A DNA stretch of 64,000 nucleotides, from positions 2,418,001-2,482,000 of the forward strand of contig NZ_CP069535.1 in assembly GCF_016889805.1 (NCBI RefSeq). The letters run 5' to 3'. Numbering within the stretch: the stretch's first letter is position 1; each line of letters opens with the position of its first letter. Source of the DNA: Rhodanobacter sp. FDAARGOS 1247. Its GTDB lineage: Bacteria; Pseudomonadota; Gammaproteobacteria; Xanthomonadales; Rhodanobacteraceae. The translations under genes and the position numbers were made by a program. The notes under the pieces are model-generated. The model saw only the letters and a program-made list of their open reading frames with translations, made no database searches and had not been told where the DNA came from. Shown here piece after piece: positions 1 to 9,040 of this stretch.

Positions 1-1045
1 TGAGCACGTTGCCGGCGATCATGTCGCTGGCCTGTATCGCCCAGCCCTGCTGCATGTCCAGCAGCACCTTGGCCAGGCTGTCGTCCTTGTCGTCCAGCGA
101 GGTGCCACCGATGAGGTCAGCGCGGTTCTCGCGATCGGCCAACCAGCGCGCGGCCTCGCTGGTCTTGCCGCGCGGCGACAGCACCCATACCGAAGACCCT
201 TTGGCGTCGCCGCTGGTGAACGCGTCGGCGTGGATCGACACGAACAGGTCGGCATTGTGCTCGCGGGCGATCTTGTAGCGCTGCGCCAGCGGAATGAAGA
301 AGTCGCTGTCGCGCGTCAGCACGGCCTTCATGCCGGGCTGGCGATTGATCTCGGCGGCCAGCTCGCGTGCCACCGCAAGGGTGACGTTCTTTTCCAGCGT
401 GCCGCCCGGACCGTGCGAGCCGGGGTCCTTGCCGCCATGACCGGCGTCGATCGCCACCACCACCTGGCGCTGGCCGTTGAGCATCGCTGCCGCCTGCTCG
501 GCGGCAACCCGGCGGCTGTGCGTGGGATTGCTGTAGGTCTCGACGGGGGCCGGCTTCGCGACCGCAGCAGCAGCCACCGGAGCCACCGGAGCCTTCGGCG
601 CCGGCGCGGCACTGTCGGCAGCGACATCACGCTCGACCTCGGCGGCGTTGTCGGCCGGATAGAAATCCAGCACCAGCCGATAGTCGCCATCGTCCTTCGG
701 TTTCAGCAGGAAGCTTTTCAGCCGGCTCGACGGATCGACCCTGGCGGTCAGCTGCATGCCACTGCCGAGGCGGGAATGCGTCATGCCGTGGAACAGGCCC
801 TGTGCGGACGGGTCGGAGAAATCACCGCCGGGGTTGCTGTCCGGCAGTTCGATCAGCACCTGGCCATGCTTCTGGCTGATCTTGTACTGCAGCGGGCCGG
901 ACGCGTCGAACACCACCCGGGTATAGGCCGGACCGGCCCAGACGCGAACGTCCTTCAACTGCGCGGCACCGGTCGCGCCCACGGGCAGCAGCGCCGCGAT
1001 CGCGACGGCACACCAGCCGATCCGGTTGTTCAGGCAAGCCCTCAT
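1..1045 (-). CDS. amiC: N-acetylmuramoyl-L-alanine amidase, AMIN + Amidase_3 (3' part outside window)
   Basis: This is a periplasmic zinc amidase that cleaves the amide bond between muramic acid and the stem peptide during daughter-cell separation. The 348 visible residues start with a signal peptide (MRACLNNRIGW, then a hydrophobic stretch to about residue 27). An AMIN-type beta domain follows (about 29-130), then an Ala/Pro linker, then the Amidase_3 domain opening with DAGHGGKDPG near residue 200, whose His is a zinc ligand. SIHADAF and the region up to the window edge also fit the catalytic domain. The ATG at 1043-1045 was chosen because it gives a proper signal peptide. It lies downstream of tsaE, as amiB does in the E. 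coli nnr-tsaE-amiB-mutL order. AmiB and AmiC cannot be separated here. The C-terminus lies beyond base 1. Confidence 0.93.
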   Translation of the reverse strand, partial: MRACLNNRIGWCAVAIAALLPVGATGAAQLKDVRVWAGPAYTRVVFDASGPLQYKISQKHGQVLIELPDSNPGGDFSDPSAQGLFHGMTHSRLGSGMQLTARVDPSSRLKSFLLKPKDDGDYRLVLDFYPADNAAEVERDVAADSAAPAPKAPVAPVAAAAVAKPAPVETYSNPTHSRRVAAEQAAAMLNGQRQVVVAIDAGHGGKDPGSHGPGGTLEKNVTLAVARELAAEINRQPGMKAVLTRDSDFFIPLAQRYKIAREHNADLFVSIHADAFTSGDAKGSSVWVLSPRGKTSEAARWLADRENRADLIGGTSLDDKDDSLAKVLLDMQQGWAIQASDMIAGNVL

Positions 1046-1211
1046 GCTCCGCATTGAAACGCAGGGCGATGCGCATTGCAAGATCTTTCCCTTGAATATC
1101 CAATACCTGCGGGGCATTTATCAGGTGAGATCAAGCTAAGGGATGCAACTCGTGTTTCCAGCACAAGTCCCTGGCCTGCACGACCGAATCAGGTTTTTCC
1201 AGCGAAAAGAA

Positions 1212-1688
1212 TTACTTGGAAATCCTGTCGAGCAGCCTTGCACCGCGTCCGCCATGGGCGCGCAGCGATGCCTGACGACCAGCCCCGGCGTAGTCCAGGG
1301 TCACGGCAAGATCCGCCGCAGGCAAAGCCCCGCTGCCGCGCTCGGGCCATTCCACCAGCACCACCGCGTCGGGATCGGCCAGCGCGTCCAGGCCCAGCCA
1401 TTCCAGTTCGCCCGGATCGGCGATCCGGTACAGGTCGAGGTGCCAGGCGGGCCGTCCGCCTGCCACATAGCCTTCGACGAGGCTGTAGGTGGGGCTCTTC
1501 ACCCGCTCACCGACTCCCAGCGTCGTCAGCAGGGCGCGGGCGAAACTGGTCTTGCCGGCGCCGAGCGGGCCGTGCAGGTAGATCACCAGCCCGCCGTCCA
1601 GCGCACCGGCCAGGCGCGCGCCCAGTGCCGCGGTGGCCGCCTCGTCGGCAAGCATCCAGGTCGATACCGCCTGCGCCGGTTCAATCAT
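1212..1688 (-). CDS. tsaE: tRNA threonylcarbamoyladenosine biosynthesis ATPase TsaE
   Basis: TsaE is the small ATPase that cycles the TsaB-TsaD complex during synthesis of t6A37 on ANN-decoding tRNAs in the cytosol. The 158-residue product has a Walker A loop (GPLGAGKTSFAR) followed by the family blocks SPTYSLVEGY and HLDLYR, and VEWPERG near the end of the core. The length is normal for the family. I start it at the ATG at 1686-1688; a GTG two codons upstream is also possible. It overlaps the 3' end of nnr by 8 bp, so the two genes are probably translationally coupled. Confidence 0.95.
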   Translation of the reverse strand: MIEPAQAVSTWMLADEAATAALGARLAGALDGGLVIYLHGPLGAGKTSFARALLTTLGVGERVKSPTYSLVEGYVAGGRPAWHLDLYRIADPGELEWLGLDALADPDAVVLVEWPERGSGALPAADLAVTLDYAGAGRQASLRAHGGRGARLLDRISK

Positions 1689-3180
1689 GGTCACGTTCGT
1701 AGCCCGTCATGCCATTGCCCAGTGCCCGCAACGGCGCCAGCAGGTCGCTGGCCAGCAGGCCGCGCTCGCCCTGCCGCGCCGCCCGGTCGCCGGCACGGGC
1801 GTGCAGGCCCGCGCCAAGCCCGGCCGCCTGCCACGCACTGCAGCCCTGCGCCAGCAGTGCCGCCACGATGCCGGTGAGCAGGTCGCCCATGCCGCCGCTG
1901 GCCATGCCCGGATTGCCCCACGGACAGACGTCCAGACGTCCATCCGGGTCGGCGACCAGACTGCCGGCGCCCTTCAACACCACGACGGCGTGGTAGCGGC
2001 GCGCGATTTCGCGCGCCGCGGCGAAGCGATCCTGTTCGACCTCGTCGGTGGTGATTCCCAGCAGACGCCCGGCCTCGCCCGGATGCGGCGTCAGCACGGT
2101 CGGCGCGGTGAATCGACGCGGTTCGCGTGCCAGCAGGTTCAGGCCATCGGCATCGAGCACCAGCGGCCTGTTCACATCCAGCGCGGTCAGCCACAGGGCG
2201 TGACCCCAGGCCGCCTGGCCCAGCCCCGGGCCCAGCGCCAGCACGCTGGCACGGTCGAGCTGCGTGGCCAGTGCCTGGGGACCGTCGGCACCATGCGCCA
2301 TCAGTTCCGGTCGCGCCGCGTTCAGCGCGAACACATGGGCCGCCCGCGTCGCCACGCTGACCAGCCCGGCACCGGCGCGCAGCGCCGACTCCCCGGCCAG
2401 GTGCACCGCACCGGCCATGCCATGGTCGCCGCCGATCACCAGTACGTGGCCGTAGTTGCCCTTGTTGGCGTAACGGTCCCGCGGCGGCAGCGACTCGGCG
2501 AACAGCAGACGGGCATCCGCCGGCACCGCCGCGCAGACGCTTTCCGGCACGCCGAGGGTGGCCAGTTCGAGTACGCCGACGTGATCGGCGGCGCGCCCGG
2601 TATGCAGGCCGCGTTTGCCGGCGATGAAGGTCACCGTGACATCGGCGCGAATCGCCGCAGCGGCGCAGCTGCCGCGGTCGGTGTCCAGCCCGCTGGGCAC
2701 ATCCAGCGCCAGCACCGGGCGACCGCTGCGGTTGATCGCCTCGATCAAGCGTGTCGGAGCCGCTTCCGGCGCGCGATTGAGGCCGATGCCGTACAGCGCA
2801 TCCACATGCAGTTCCGCTTCGGGAAGCGCGGCCTGTGCGTCCCAGACCAGCACCTGCCCGCCAGCGGACTCCCATGCCGCGCGCGCCACCGCTGCATCGC
2901 CATGCGAGCTGGCCGTCAAGTCGACCATGTCGACCTGCAGGCCGGCCTCGCGCGCCAGCACGCCCAGCAGGAAGCCGTCGCCGCCGTTGTTGCCGGGGCC
3001 GCAGTGGATGCAGACGTGCTGCACCTGCGGCCAGTGCCGGCGCAGGCTGCTCAGCGCGGCGCTGGCCGCGCGCCGCATCAGTTCGGGCCCGGAAATGCCC
3101 AGCGCCGACAGCGCCGCGCGCTCGATCGCGCGCAACTGGTCGACGGTATGTAGGTTGCGGCTGGTCGGGTGGACGGGCAT
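1681..3180 (-). CDS. nnr: bifunctional NAD(P)H-hydrate epimerase / ADP-dependent dehydratase
   Basis: Nnr repairs damaged NAD(P)H: the N-terminal YjeF_N domain epimerises R- to S-NAD(P)HX and the C-terminal ribokinase-like domain dehydrates the S form using ADP. In the 499-residue product the N-terminal half contains CGPGNNGGDGFLLG and VDALYGIGL, and the C-terminal half contains HVLVIGGDHGMAGA, LTPHPGEAGRLLG and the strong NPGMASGGMGDLLTG motif. The frame stays open far upstream into queG, but the ATG at 3178-3180 gives the normal domain start. It heads an nnr-tsaE-amidase operon and is divergent from queG with 39 bp between the two ATGs. Confidence 0.95.
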   Translation of the reverse strand: MPVHPTSRNLHTVDQLRAIERAALSALGISGPELMRRAASAALSSLRRHWPQVQHVCIHCGPGNNGGDGFLLGVLAREAGLQVDMVDLTASSHGDAAVARAAWESAGGQVLVWDAQAALPEAELHVDALYGIGLNRAPEAAPTRLIEAINRSGRPVLALDVPSGLDTDRGSCAAAAIRADVTVTFIAGKRGLHTGRAADHVGVLELATLGVPESVCAAVPADARLLFAESLPPRDRYANKGNYGHVLVIGGDHGMAGAVHLAGESALRAGAGLVSVATRAAHVFALNAARPELMAHGADGPQALATQLDRASVLALGPGLGQAAWGHALWLTALDVNRPLVLDADGLNLLAREPRRFTAPTVLTPHPGEAGRLLGITTDEVEQDRFAAAREIARRYHAVVVLKGAGSLVADPDGRLDVCPWGNPGMASGGMGDLLTGIVAALLAQGCSAWQAAGLGAGLHARAGDRAARQGERGLLASDLLAPLRALGNGMTGYERDHD

Positions 3181-3219
3181 GCGCGAATTATAGGCATGCA
3201 GCGCACCTACAATAGCCGG

Positions 3220-4290
3220 ATGTCCGACATCGACACCCGCACACCCGACTACGCCACGCTTGCCCGCGACATCAAGGGCTGGGCGCGCGAACTGGGTTTC
3301 GCCGACACCGGCATCAGCGGCACCCAGCTGGCCGACGACGAACAGCATCTGCTGAGCTGGCTCGATCACGGCCACCACGGCGAGATGGAATACATGGCGC
3401 GGCACGGCACCAAGCGCACCCGGCCGGCCGAACTGGAGCCGGGCACCCAGCGGGTCATCTCGGTGCGCATGGACTACATCCCGCCCGGCACCGCAAACGC
3501 CTGGGGCGTGCTGAATGACGCCGAGGCCGGTTATGTTTCCCGCTACGCGCTGGGTCGCGACTACCACAAGCTGATGCGCGGCCGCCTGCAGAAACTGGCC
3601 GAACGCATCCACGGCGTCGTCGGCGACTTCGGCTATCGCGCCTACGTGGATTCGGCGCCGGTGCTGGAAAAGGCGCTGGCGCGCAACGCGGGCCTGGGCT
3701 GGATCGGCAAGCACACGGTGCTGATCAACCGCAGCGCGGGCTCGTATTTCTTCCTCGGCGAGCTGTACACCGACCTGCCGCTGCCAGTGGACGAACCGGC
3801 CAGCGCGCATTGCGGCAGCTGCACGCGCTGCATCGAGGTCTGCCCGACCCAGGCAATCATCGGGCCTTACCAGCTCGACGCCAAGCGCTGCATCTCCTAC
3901 CTGACGATCGAGCTGAAGGGCAGCATCCCCGAAGAACTGCGCGCGCCGATGGGCAACCGCATCTTCGGCTGCGATGACTGCCAGCTGGTCTGCCCGTGGA
4001 ACAAGTTCGCGCAGACCACCATCGAGGCGGATTTCGCGCCGCGGCACAGTCTGGATGGCGCGAAACTGGTCGAGCTGTTCGCCTGGAGCGAGGACGAATT
4101 CCTCAAGCGCACCGAAGGCATGGCGATCCGCCGCACCGGTTACGAAGGCTGGCTGCGCAACATCGCGGTGGCGCTGGGCAATGCGCCCCGATCGGCCGCC
4201 GCGATCGAGTCACTCCATGCACGCGCCGACGATCCGTCGCCGGTGGTGCGTGAACACGTGGCATGGGCGCTGGCAAAGCAGCGCCGCTGA
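3220..4290 (+). CDS. queG: epoxyqueuosine reductase QueG
   Basis: QueG reduces epoxyqueuosine to queuosine in tRNA with a cobalamin cofactor and two 4Fe-4S clusters. The 356-residue protein carries the ferredoxin-like cysteine pattern CGSCTRCIEVCP (Cys198, 201, 204, 208) and the second set CDDCQLVCPWN (Cys251, 254, 258), followed by a short C-terminal helical repeat region. MEYMARH and RYALGRDYHKLMR, upstream of the clusters, are typical of the family. The ATG at 3220 was chosen; two in-frame ATGs lie further upstream (3169 and 3196), inside or next to the divergent nnr start. The queG/nnr neighbourhood is conserved in gammaproteobacteria. Confidence 0.95.
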   Translation: MSDIDTRTPDYATLARDIKGWARELGFADTGISGTQLADDEQHLLSWLDHGHHGEMEYMARHGTKRTRPAELEPGTQRVISVRMDYIPPGTANAWGVLNDAEAGYVSRYALGRDYHKLMRGRLQKLAERIHGVVGDFGYRAYVDSAPVLEKALARNAGLGWIGKHTVLINRSAGSYFFLGELYTDLPLPVDEPASAHCGSCTRCIEVCPTQAIIGPYQLDAKRCISYLTIELKGSIPEELRAPMGNRIFGCDDCQLVCPWNKFAQTTIEADFAPRHSLDGAKLVELFAWSEDEFLKRTEGMAIRRTGYEGWLRNIAVALGNAPRSAAAIESLHARADDPSPVVREHVAWALAKQRR

Positions 4291-4304
4291 CGCTCAGGGC
4301 CTGT

Positions 4305-4495
4305 GAAGAAAACCAGGTCCTGTGGTTTTCTTCTATCGCGAGTCCGGCGCATGTCCGGACTCGCTCACATGAAGCGGTCACTTGCGTGACTGCTTCATGT
4401 CCGGCCATCGGGCAACCGCTCCTGCGTTGCCTCAACTCGGGCATCCATGCCCTCGCCCTGGCCGGCCTGAGAAGTTGGAACTCACAACTTCTCAG
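4305..4495. repeat. cluster of four palindromic hairpins between queG and panD
   Basis: Four inverted repeats follow one another. Hairpin 1 (4305-4333) has perfect 11-bp arms GAAGAAAACCA around a 7-nt loop and could end queG transcription. Hairpin 2 (4338-4364) has 10-bp arms GCGAGTCCGG. Hairpin 3 (4367-4400) has 15-bp arms with one G-T pair around TTGC. Hairpin 4 (4467-4495) has arms CTGAGAAGTTG and runs into the panD stop. Much of the block from 4331 on is matched, inverted, at 52629-52746, so it is a dispersed repeat rather than a simple terminator. Confidence 0.8.
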
Positions 4496-4884
4496 GCGTC
4501 GGCCATCTGCTTCGGGATCGAACGATTGGTGTGGCTGATGCGGTTGCCCGGGCCGGCGGCGACGTAGACGCAGGTCGGCTGGTAGTTCTCCAGCTCCGCT
4601 TCGCTCAACTGCACGAAAGCGGCGATGATGATGACGTCGCCGGCCTGGGCACTGCGCGCCGCGCTGCCGTTGACCGAGATGATCCCGGAACCTTCCTCGG
4701 CGCGCAGCGCATAGGTGACGAAACGCTGGCCGCTGTTGACGTTCCAGGCGTGGATCTGCTCGTACTCGCGGATGCCGGAGGCGTCCAGCAGCAGACCGTC
4801 GATCGCGATCGAGCCTTCGTAGTGCAGTTCGGCGTGGGTCACCGTGGCACGGTGGATCTTGGCCTTGAGCATGTTCAGGTGCAT
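4492..4884 (-). CDS. panD: aspartate 1-decarboxylase (pyruvoyl enzyme)
   Basis: PanD converts L-aspartate to beta-alanine for pantothenate synthesis. The 130-residue proenzyme carries the self-cleavage site at Gly24-Ser25 (HYEGSIAID); cleavage generates the pyruvoyl group at Ser25. [30 protein letters not shown] and ISVNGSAA all match the family. The ATG at 4882-4884 is used because it places the cleavage site at the usual position; an internal ATG four codons later is less likely. It is the last gene of the minus-strand series pcnB-folK-panB-panC-panD, 104 bp after panC, so all three dedicated pantothenate genes sit together. Confidence 0.96.
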   Translation of the reverse strand: MHLNMLKAKIHRATVTHAELHYEGSIAIDGLLLDASGIREYEQIHAWNVNSGQRFVTYALRAEEGSGIISVNGSAARSAQAGDVIIIAAFVQLSEAELENYQPTCVYVAAGPGNRISHTNRSIPKQMADA

Positions 4885-4988
4885 GGGAATCTTTGTTTCC
4901 GGCAGGGTCAGCCTGCAAAGTCGGGCATTATCGAACTGCTGACGCTGCATCGCAACATCAACGGCCTGTTCCCGGATATGCGGCCATC

Positions 4989-5834
4989 TCAGTCGAACAG
5001 CAAGTTGTCGATCAGGCGCGTGTTGCCCAGCCGGGCCGCCACCAGCGCAATCAGCCCGTCGGACTCGCCGTCGGCCGGTTCGGCCAGGTCCTCGGCGCGA
5101 CGGATCACCACGTAGTCCGGCACGAATCCCGCGCGTTGCAGGCGCGCGGCGGCGGTCTGCTCGATCGCCTGCCACGGATGTCCCTGCGCCAGCAGTTCGC
5201 GCATTTTCTGCAGGGTGTCGTGGATCAACGGCGCACGCGCCCGCTCCTCGGCGCTGAGGTACTGATTGCGCGAGCTGAGCGCCAGGCCATCCTCGGCGCG
5301 CAGGATCGGCGCCGCCATCACCTTCAGCGGCAGGCCCAGGTCGCGCACCATCCGCTCGACCACCTTCAACTGCTGGAAGTCCTTCTGGCCGAATACGGCC
5401 ACGTCCGGCTGCACCAGGTTGAACAGCTTGCACACCACCGTGGCCATGCCATCGAAGTGGCCTGGCCGATGGGCGCCTTCCAGCTCGTCGGTGATCCGCG
5501 GCACGCGCACGCTGACGCTGTGCGCGGCACCGAACGGATAGATCGTGGCGACCTCCGGTGCGAACAGCAGGTCGCATTCACTCTCGGCCAGCGCGGCCTG
5601 ATCCTGCGCCAGGGTGCGCGGATAACGGTCGAAATCCTCGTTGGGACCGAACTGGGTCGGGTTGACGAAGACACTGGCGACGACCCGCTCGGTGCGCGCA
5701 CGCGCCAGCTTGATCAGCGACTGGTGACCGGCGTGCAGGTTGCCCATGGTCGGCACGAAACCCACCGTCTGGCCCTGCGTGCGCCAGCCACGGATCGCGG
5801 CCCGCAGCGCGGGGATGTCTTGTACGGTCTGCAT
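4989..5834 (-). CDS. panC: pantothenate synthetase (pantoate-beta-alanine ligase)
   Basis: PanC ligates D-pantoate and beta-alanine to pantothenate using ATP via a pantoyl adenylate. The 281-residue protein has the nucleotidyltransferase signature [14 protein letters not shown] (HxGH), [27 protein letters not shown] and [12 protein letters not shown], all in the normal order and spacing. It begins at the ATG at 5832-5834, 49 bp after the panB stop, and probably belongs to the same transcript. The C-terminal domain ends [11 protein letters not shown], the usual family ending. No unusual feature was seen. Confidence 0.97.
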   Translation of the reverse strand: MQTVQDIPALRAAIRGWRTQGQTVGFVPTMGNLHAGHQSLIKLARARTERVVASVFVNPTQFGPNEDFDRYPRTLAQDQAALAESECDLLFAPEVATIYPFGAAHSVSVRVPRITDELEGAHRPGHFDGMATVVCKLFNLVQPDVAVFGQKDFQQLKVVERMVRDLGLPLKVMAAPILRAEDGLALSSRNQYLSAEERARAPLIHDTLQKMRELLAQGHPWQAIEQTAAARLQRAGFVPDYVVIRRAEDLAEPADGESDGLIALVAARLGNTRLIDNLLFD

Positions 5835-5883
5835 GATCGGTCGACTCGCAGCCCGGTAGAAACGGGCTCAATGAAAACGAAGG

Positions 5884-6714
5884 TCAGTTGAAACAGTGCT
5901 CGGGCGCCGGAAAGGCGCCGCTGCGCACGTCCTCGGCATAGGCGGCAATGGCCGCGGCGACAGAATCGCGCCCGGCCAGGAAATCCTTGCTGAATTTCGG
6001 GCGCTTGCCCGGCGTGATGCCGAGCATGTCGTGGATCACCAGCACCTGGCCGTCGCAATGCGGGCCGGCGCCGATGCCGATCACCGGAATCGAAAGCGCC
6101 TCGGTTACCCGCCGTCCCAGTTCCACCGGCACGCCCTCCATCACCAGCAGGTCCGCGCCGGCGGCCTGCACCGCCAGCGCCTCGGCCAGCACGCGATCGG
6201 CGGCGGCCTGTTCGCGTCCCTGGATGCGGAAACCGCCGAACTTGTGCACCGATTGCGGGGTGAGCCCCAGGTGCGCACAAACCGGAATGGCCCGCGCGCT
6301 CAGCGCCGCGATCGCCTCCTGGACGTGCGGCGCGGCGCCTTCGATCTTGACCATCGCCGCACCGGCCTCGCCGACCAGTCGCGCGCCGGCTTCCAGCGCA
6401 TGCGCGACATCGCGATCGGCCATGAACGGCAGGTCGGCCACCAGCATGGTGGCCGCCAGTCCGCGGGCCACCGCGGCCGTGTGGTAGACCATGTGATCGA
6501 GCGTCACCGGCAAGGTGCTGCGATGGCCCTGCACCACCATGCCCAGCGAATCGCCGACCAGCGCGATGTCGATGCCGGCCGATTCCAGCTGCCAGGCGAA
6601 GCTGGCGTCGTAGGCGGTGAGCATCACGATGCGCCGACCCTCGGCCTTCATCGCAAGCAGGCCTGGCACGGTCACCGGCTTGCGGTCGGGGACACTGGCG
6701 TTCTGCACGTACAC
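5884..6714 (-). CDS. panB: 3-methyl-2-oxobutanoate hydroxymethyltransferase
   Basis: PanB transfers a hydroxymethyl group from 5,10-methylene-THF to alpha-ketoisovalerate, the first committed step to pantothenate. The 276-residue TIM-barrel protein shows LTAYDASFA, ALVGDSLGMVVQGH, ADLPFM, AHLGLTPQSVHKFGGF and GIGAGPHCDGQVLVIHDMLG. No ATG fits the N-terminus; the GTG at 6712-6714 is preceded by AGGA at six bases, so it is the preferred start. It lies upstream of panC and downstream of folK, placing the folate- and pantothenate-related steps in one minus-strand run. Confidence 0.96.
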   Translation of the reverse strand: MYVQNASVPDRKPVTVPGLLAMKAEGRRIVMLTAYDASFAWQLESAGIDIALVGDSLGMVVQGHRSTLPVTLDHMVYHTAAVARGLAATMLVADLPFMADRDVAHALEAGARLVGEAGAAMVKIEGAAPHVQEAIAALSARAIPVCAHLGLTPQSVHKFGGFRIQGREQAAADRVLAEALAVQAAGADLLVMEGVPVELGRRVTEALSIPVIGIGAGPHCDGQVLVIHDMLGITPGKRPKFSKDFLAGRDSVAAAIAAYAEDVRSGAFPAPEHCFN

Positions 6715-6769
6715 GGCAATTCCTGATCGATGCTGGGCCGCCGATTATCCGGCGCGCCACGTTGAGGGC

Positions 6770-7249
6770 TCAAGCCACGCGTTCACAACCGGATGGATCG
6801 AGCCGGGCCAGTTGTTCAGCTACGGTAGCCTGTCCGGACGGGCGCAGGGTGGGCACAATGTCGCACAGGGGCAGCAGCACGAAGGCCCGCTCGGCCATGC
6901 GGGGATGCGGCAGGGTCAGGTCGGGATCGTCAAGCTGCACGCCTTCGACATGGAGCAGATCCAGATCCAGCGTGCGCGGCCCGTTGCGCTCGGCCCGCAC
7001 GCGACCGGCGCGCTGCTCGATGACCAGCAGCGCCTCCAGCAGCGCATGCGGCGAGAGCTCCGTGTCCAGTTCCACCACCGCATTGATGAAGGGCGGCTGC
7101 TCCAGCACGCCCCATGGCGGCGTGCGATACAGCGAGGAGCGTTGCCGCAGTCGGGTCCCGGGCAAGCGCGCCAGCGCGTCCATCGCGTCCAGCACCTGTT
7201 GCCGGGGATCGCCGAGATTGCTGCCCAGCGCCACGTAGGCCAGGCTCAT
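6770..7249 (-). CDS. folK: 2-amino-4-hydroxy-6-hydroxymethyldihydropteridine pyrophosphokinase
   Basis: HPPK transfers pyrophosphate from ATP to 6-hydroxymethyl-dihydropterin in folate synthesis. The 159-residue protein begins AYVALGSNLGDP, continues with SSLYRTPPWG and FINAVVELDTEL, and contains the signature RNGPRTLDLDLL followed by LTLPHPRMAERAFVL. Length and motif order are those of the family. Its ATG (7247-7249) overlaps the stop of pcnB by four bases (ATGA), a classical coupled arrangement seen in many gammaproteobacteria. Confidence 0.97.
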   Translation of the reverse strand: MSLAYVALGSNLGDPRQQVLDAMDALARLPGTRLRQRSSLYRTPPWGVLEQPPFINAVVELDTELSPHALLEALLVIEQRAGRVRAERNGPRTLDLDLLHVEGVQLDDPDLTLPHPRMAERAFVLLPLCDIVPTLRPSGQATVAEQLARLDPSGCERVA

Positions 7250-8604
7250 GCGGAGCCTGATTTGTTGCCCGGCTTGCGACGACGACGGCGTGGACGCGGC
7301 GGCTTCGCGGCGACCGGCGCGGGGACGTAATCATTGGCGCCTGCCCCGCCACCGGCCGGCAGGGCCGAAGCCAGCACATCCTGCGGCAGCTGCTGGGCGT
7401 GGGCCCACCACTGGCCCAGCTCGCGCATCGCCGGCGACTCGTCGGCACGCAGCAGCAGGAAATCGAAGGCGGCACGGAAGCGCGGATGGGCCATCAGGCG
7501 GAATACGCGCTTGCGCTGGATCTGTTCGAAACGCGGCTGCAACGACCAGATCTCCTCCATGGTGAAGGTGAACCGGCGCGGGATCGCCACGCGCTGGCAC
7601 TGCTCGCCCACCACCCGGGCGGCGGCTTGCGCCCAGGCCTCGTTGCTTTCGACGCCACGCCCGATCAACTGGTGCGCCACGTCGCGCACTTCGCCCCACA
7701 ACAGCACGGCGAACAGGAAGGCCGGCGTGACCGACTTGCCCTCGTGGATGCGGGCATCGGTATTGGCCAGCCCATTCTCGACCAGCGAACGCAGCGCATC
7801 GTCGCCGCGCCGAAGCGCCCGTGCGGTGGCCGGAAACAGGAACTTGAGCAGGCCGCAGTGTTCCAGCATGCGGAAGCTCTTCAAGCCGTTGCCGGACAGG
7901 AACATCTTCAGTGATTCGTCGAACAGGCGCGCGGGCGCGGCGTCGGCCAGCAGCGGCCCCAGCGTCTCGAACGGCGCCATCGCGGCGGCGTCGATCTGCA
8001 TGTCCAGCTTCGCTGCCAGCCGCGCCGCGCGCAGCATGCGCACCGGGTCCTCGTGGTAGCGGACGTCCGGATCGCCGATCAGGCGCAGCATCCGGTCCTG
8101 CAGGTCCTGCATGCCGCCGACGTAGTCGCGCACGGAGAAATCGCTGATGTCGTAATACATCGCGTTGACGCGGAAGTCGCGGCGGATCGCGTCCTCCTCG
8201 ATGGTGCCCCAGATGTTGTCGCGCACGATGCGGCCATCGACGATGTGCCGGTCGCCCTCGCCGCCCTCCTCGCCGGTGCCGCGAAACGTGGCGACCTCGA
8301 TGATTTCCGGGCCGAACACCACGTGGGCCAGGCGGAAGCGGCGGCCGATCAGGCGGCAGTTGCGGAACAGCCGCTTCACTTCATCCGGCGTGGCGTCGGT
8401 GGCCACGTCGAAGTCCTTCGGCTGCAGCCCCAGCAGCAGGTCGCGTACCGCACCGCCGACCAGATAGGCCGTGTGCCCGGCCTCGTTCAGCCGATACAGC
8501 ACGCGCAAGGCGGCCTTGCTGATGTTCTTGCGCGAAATGATGTGCTGGTCGCGCGGAATGATCCGCAGCGTCGGCGTGGCGTCAGTCCTTGATTGTAGAT
8601 TCAA
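7246..8604 (-). CDS. pcnB: poly(A) polymerase I
   Basis: PcnB adds 3' poly(A) tails that promote RNA decay. The 452-residue protein contains the class II nucleotidyltransferase head YLVGGAVRDLLLGLQPKDFD with its two catalytic Asp, then RNCRLIGRRFRLAHV, the RNA-binding domain (EDPVRMLRAARLAAKLD) and a basic tail rich in Arg/Pro (PPRPRRRRRKPGNKS) that probably binds RNA. No ATG suits the start. I chose the TTG at 8602-8604 (AAGGA ten bases upstream), giving NLQSRTDATPTLRIIPRDQH just before the conserved IPRDQH block; a farther TTG at 8745 is also open. Weak start codons are known for pcnB in E. coli. Confidence 0.9.
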   Translation of the reverse strand: MNLQSRTDATPTLRIIPRDQHIISRKNISKAALRVLYRLNEAGHTAYLVGGAVRDLLLGLQPKDFDVATDATPDEVKRLFRNCRLIGRRFRLAHVVFGPEIIEVATFRGTGEEGGEGDRHIVDGRIVRDNIWGTIEEDAIRRDFRVNAMYYDISDFSVRDYVGGMQDLQDRMLRLIGDPDVRYHEDPVRMLRAARLAAKLDMQIDAAAMAPFETLGPLLADAAPARLFDESLKMFLSGNGLKSFRMLEHCGLLKFLFPATARALRRGDDALRSLVENGLANTDARIHEGKSVTPAFLFAVLLWGEVRDVAHQLIGRGVESNEAWAQAAARVVGEQCQRVAIPRRFTFTMEEIWSLQPRFEQIQRKRVFRLMAHPRFRAAFDFLLLRADESPAMRELGQWWAHAQQLPQDVLASALPAGGGAGANDYVPAPVAAKPPRPRRRRRKPGNKSGSA

Positions 8605-8748
8605 GCGGTGGGAATCCTTGGCGGGGCGAAGCTGCCCGTCGGTTGCAATATATCGCGGCACAGAGCAACGCGGGCCGCTCCGCGTGGCGCCGGACACGTG
8701 CACCGGCAGGTCCCGTTTCGGGCAACGCAGGCAGATGCACGGCAAGCA

Positions 8749-8776
8749 TTGCCGGGGGAAACAATTCCGCTATACT
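8749..8776 (+). promoter_or_regulatory. sigma-70 type promoter of tRNA-Glu
   Basis: TTGCCG at 8749-8754 and TATACT at 8771-8776 are separated by 16 bp. The -10 ends 20 bases before the mature tRNA 5' end, which fits a tRNA promoter. Assignment is by eye. Confidence 0.6.
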
Positions 8777-8796
8777 AGCGCGCCTCGCTGCATAAC

Positions 8797-8872
8797 GCTC
8801 CCTTCGTCTAGTGGCCTAGGACACTGCCCTCTCAAGGCGGGAACACGAGTTCGAGTCTCGTAGGGAGCACCA
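8797..8872 (+). tRNA. tRNA-Glu (anticodon CUC)
   Basis: The 76-nt sequence folds as a cloverleaf. The acceptor arm is GCTCCCT with AGGGAGC, followed by A and an encoded CCA. The anticodon arm is CTGCC-CTCTCAA-GGCGG, giving anticodon CTC, which reads GAG. The T arm contains the invariant GTTCGAGTC. The gene stands alone between pcnB and fdxA. A palindromic repeat block begins seven bases after the CCA. Confidence 0.95.
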
Positions 8873-8878
8873 TTGTTT

Positions 8879-8990
8879 GTGCGATCATCCATGATCGCTG
8901 CAACATCGACTGCAAGAAGCTAGGGTGCAGACTGCGCTCCGGGTAGAGATCAAAAGCGGCCATCCATGGCCGCACTCCTCACAAAAGCTC
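8879..8990. repeat. paired palindromic repeat downstream of tRNA-Glu
   Basis: Two hairpins share the centre CATCCATG. GCGATCAT-CC-ATGATCGC lies at 8881-8898 and GCGGCCAT-CC-ATGGCCGC at 8956-8973, the latter flanked by AGATCAAAA and CACTCCTCAC. The same two units, directly joined, occur inside mutS at 45083-45150 with only a few differences. This is a dispersed REP-like element. The first unit may also help terminate tRNA-Glu transcription. Confidence 0.8.
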
Positions 8991-9040
8991 GCATTCTGCG
9001 ACACTCGTCTGCAGTGCATATCCTTTGAGAGCCCTCTTCC

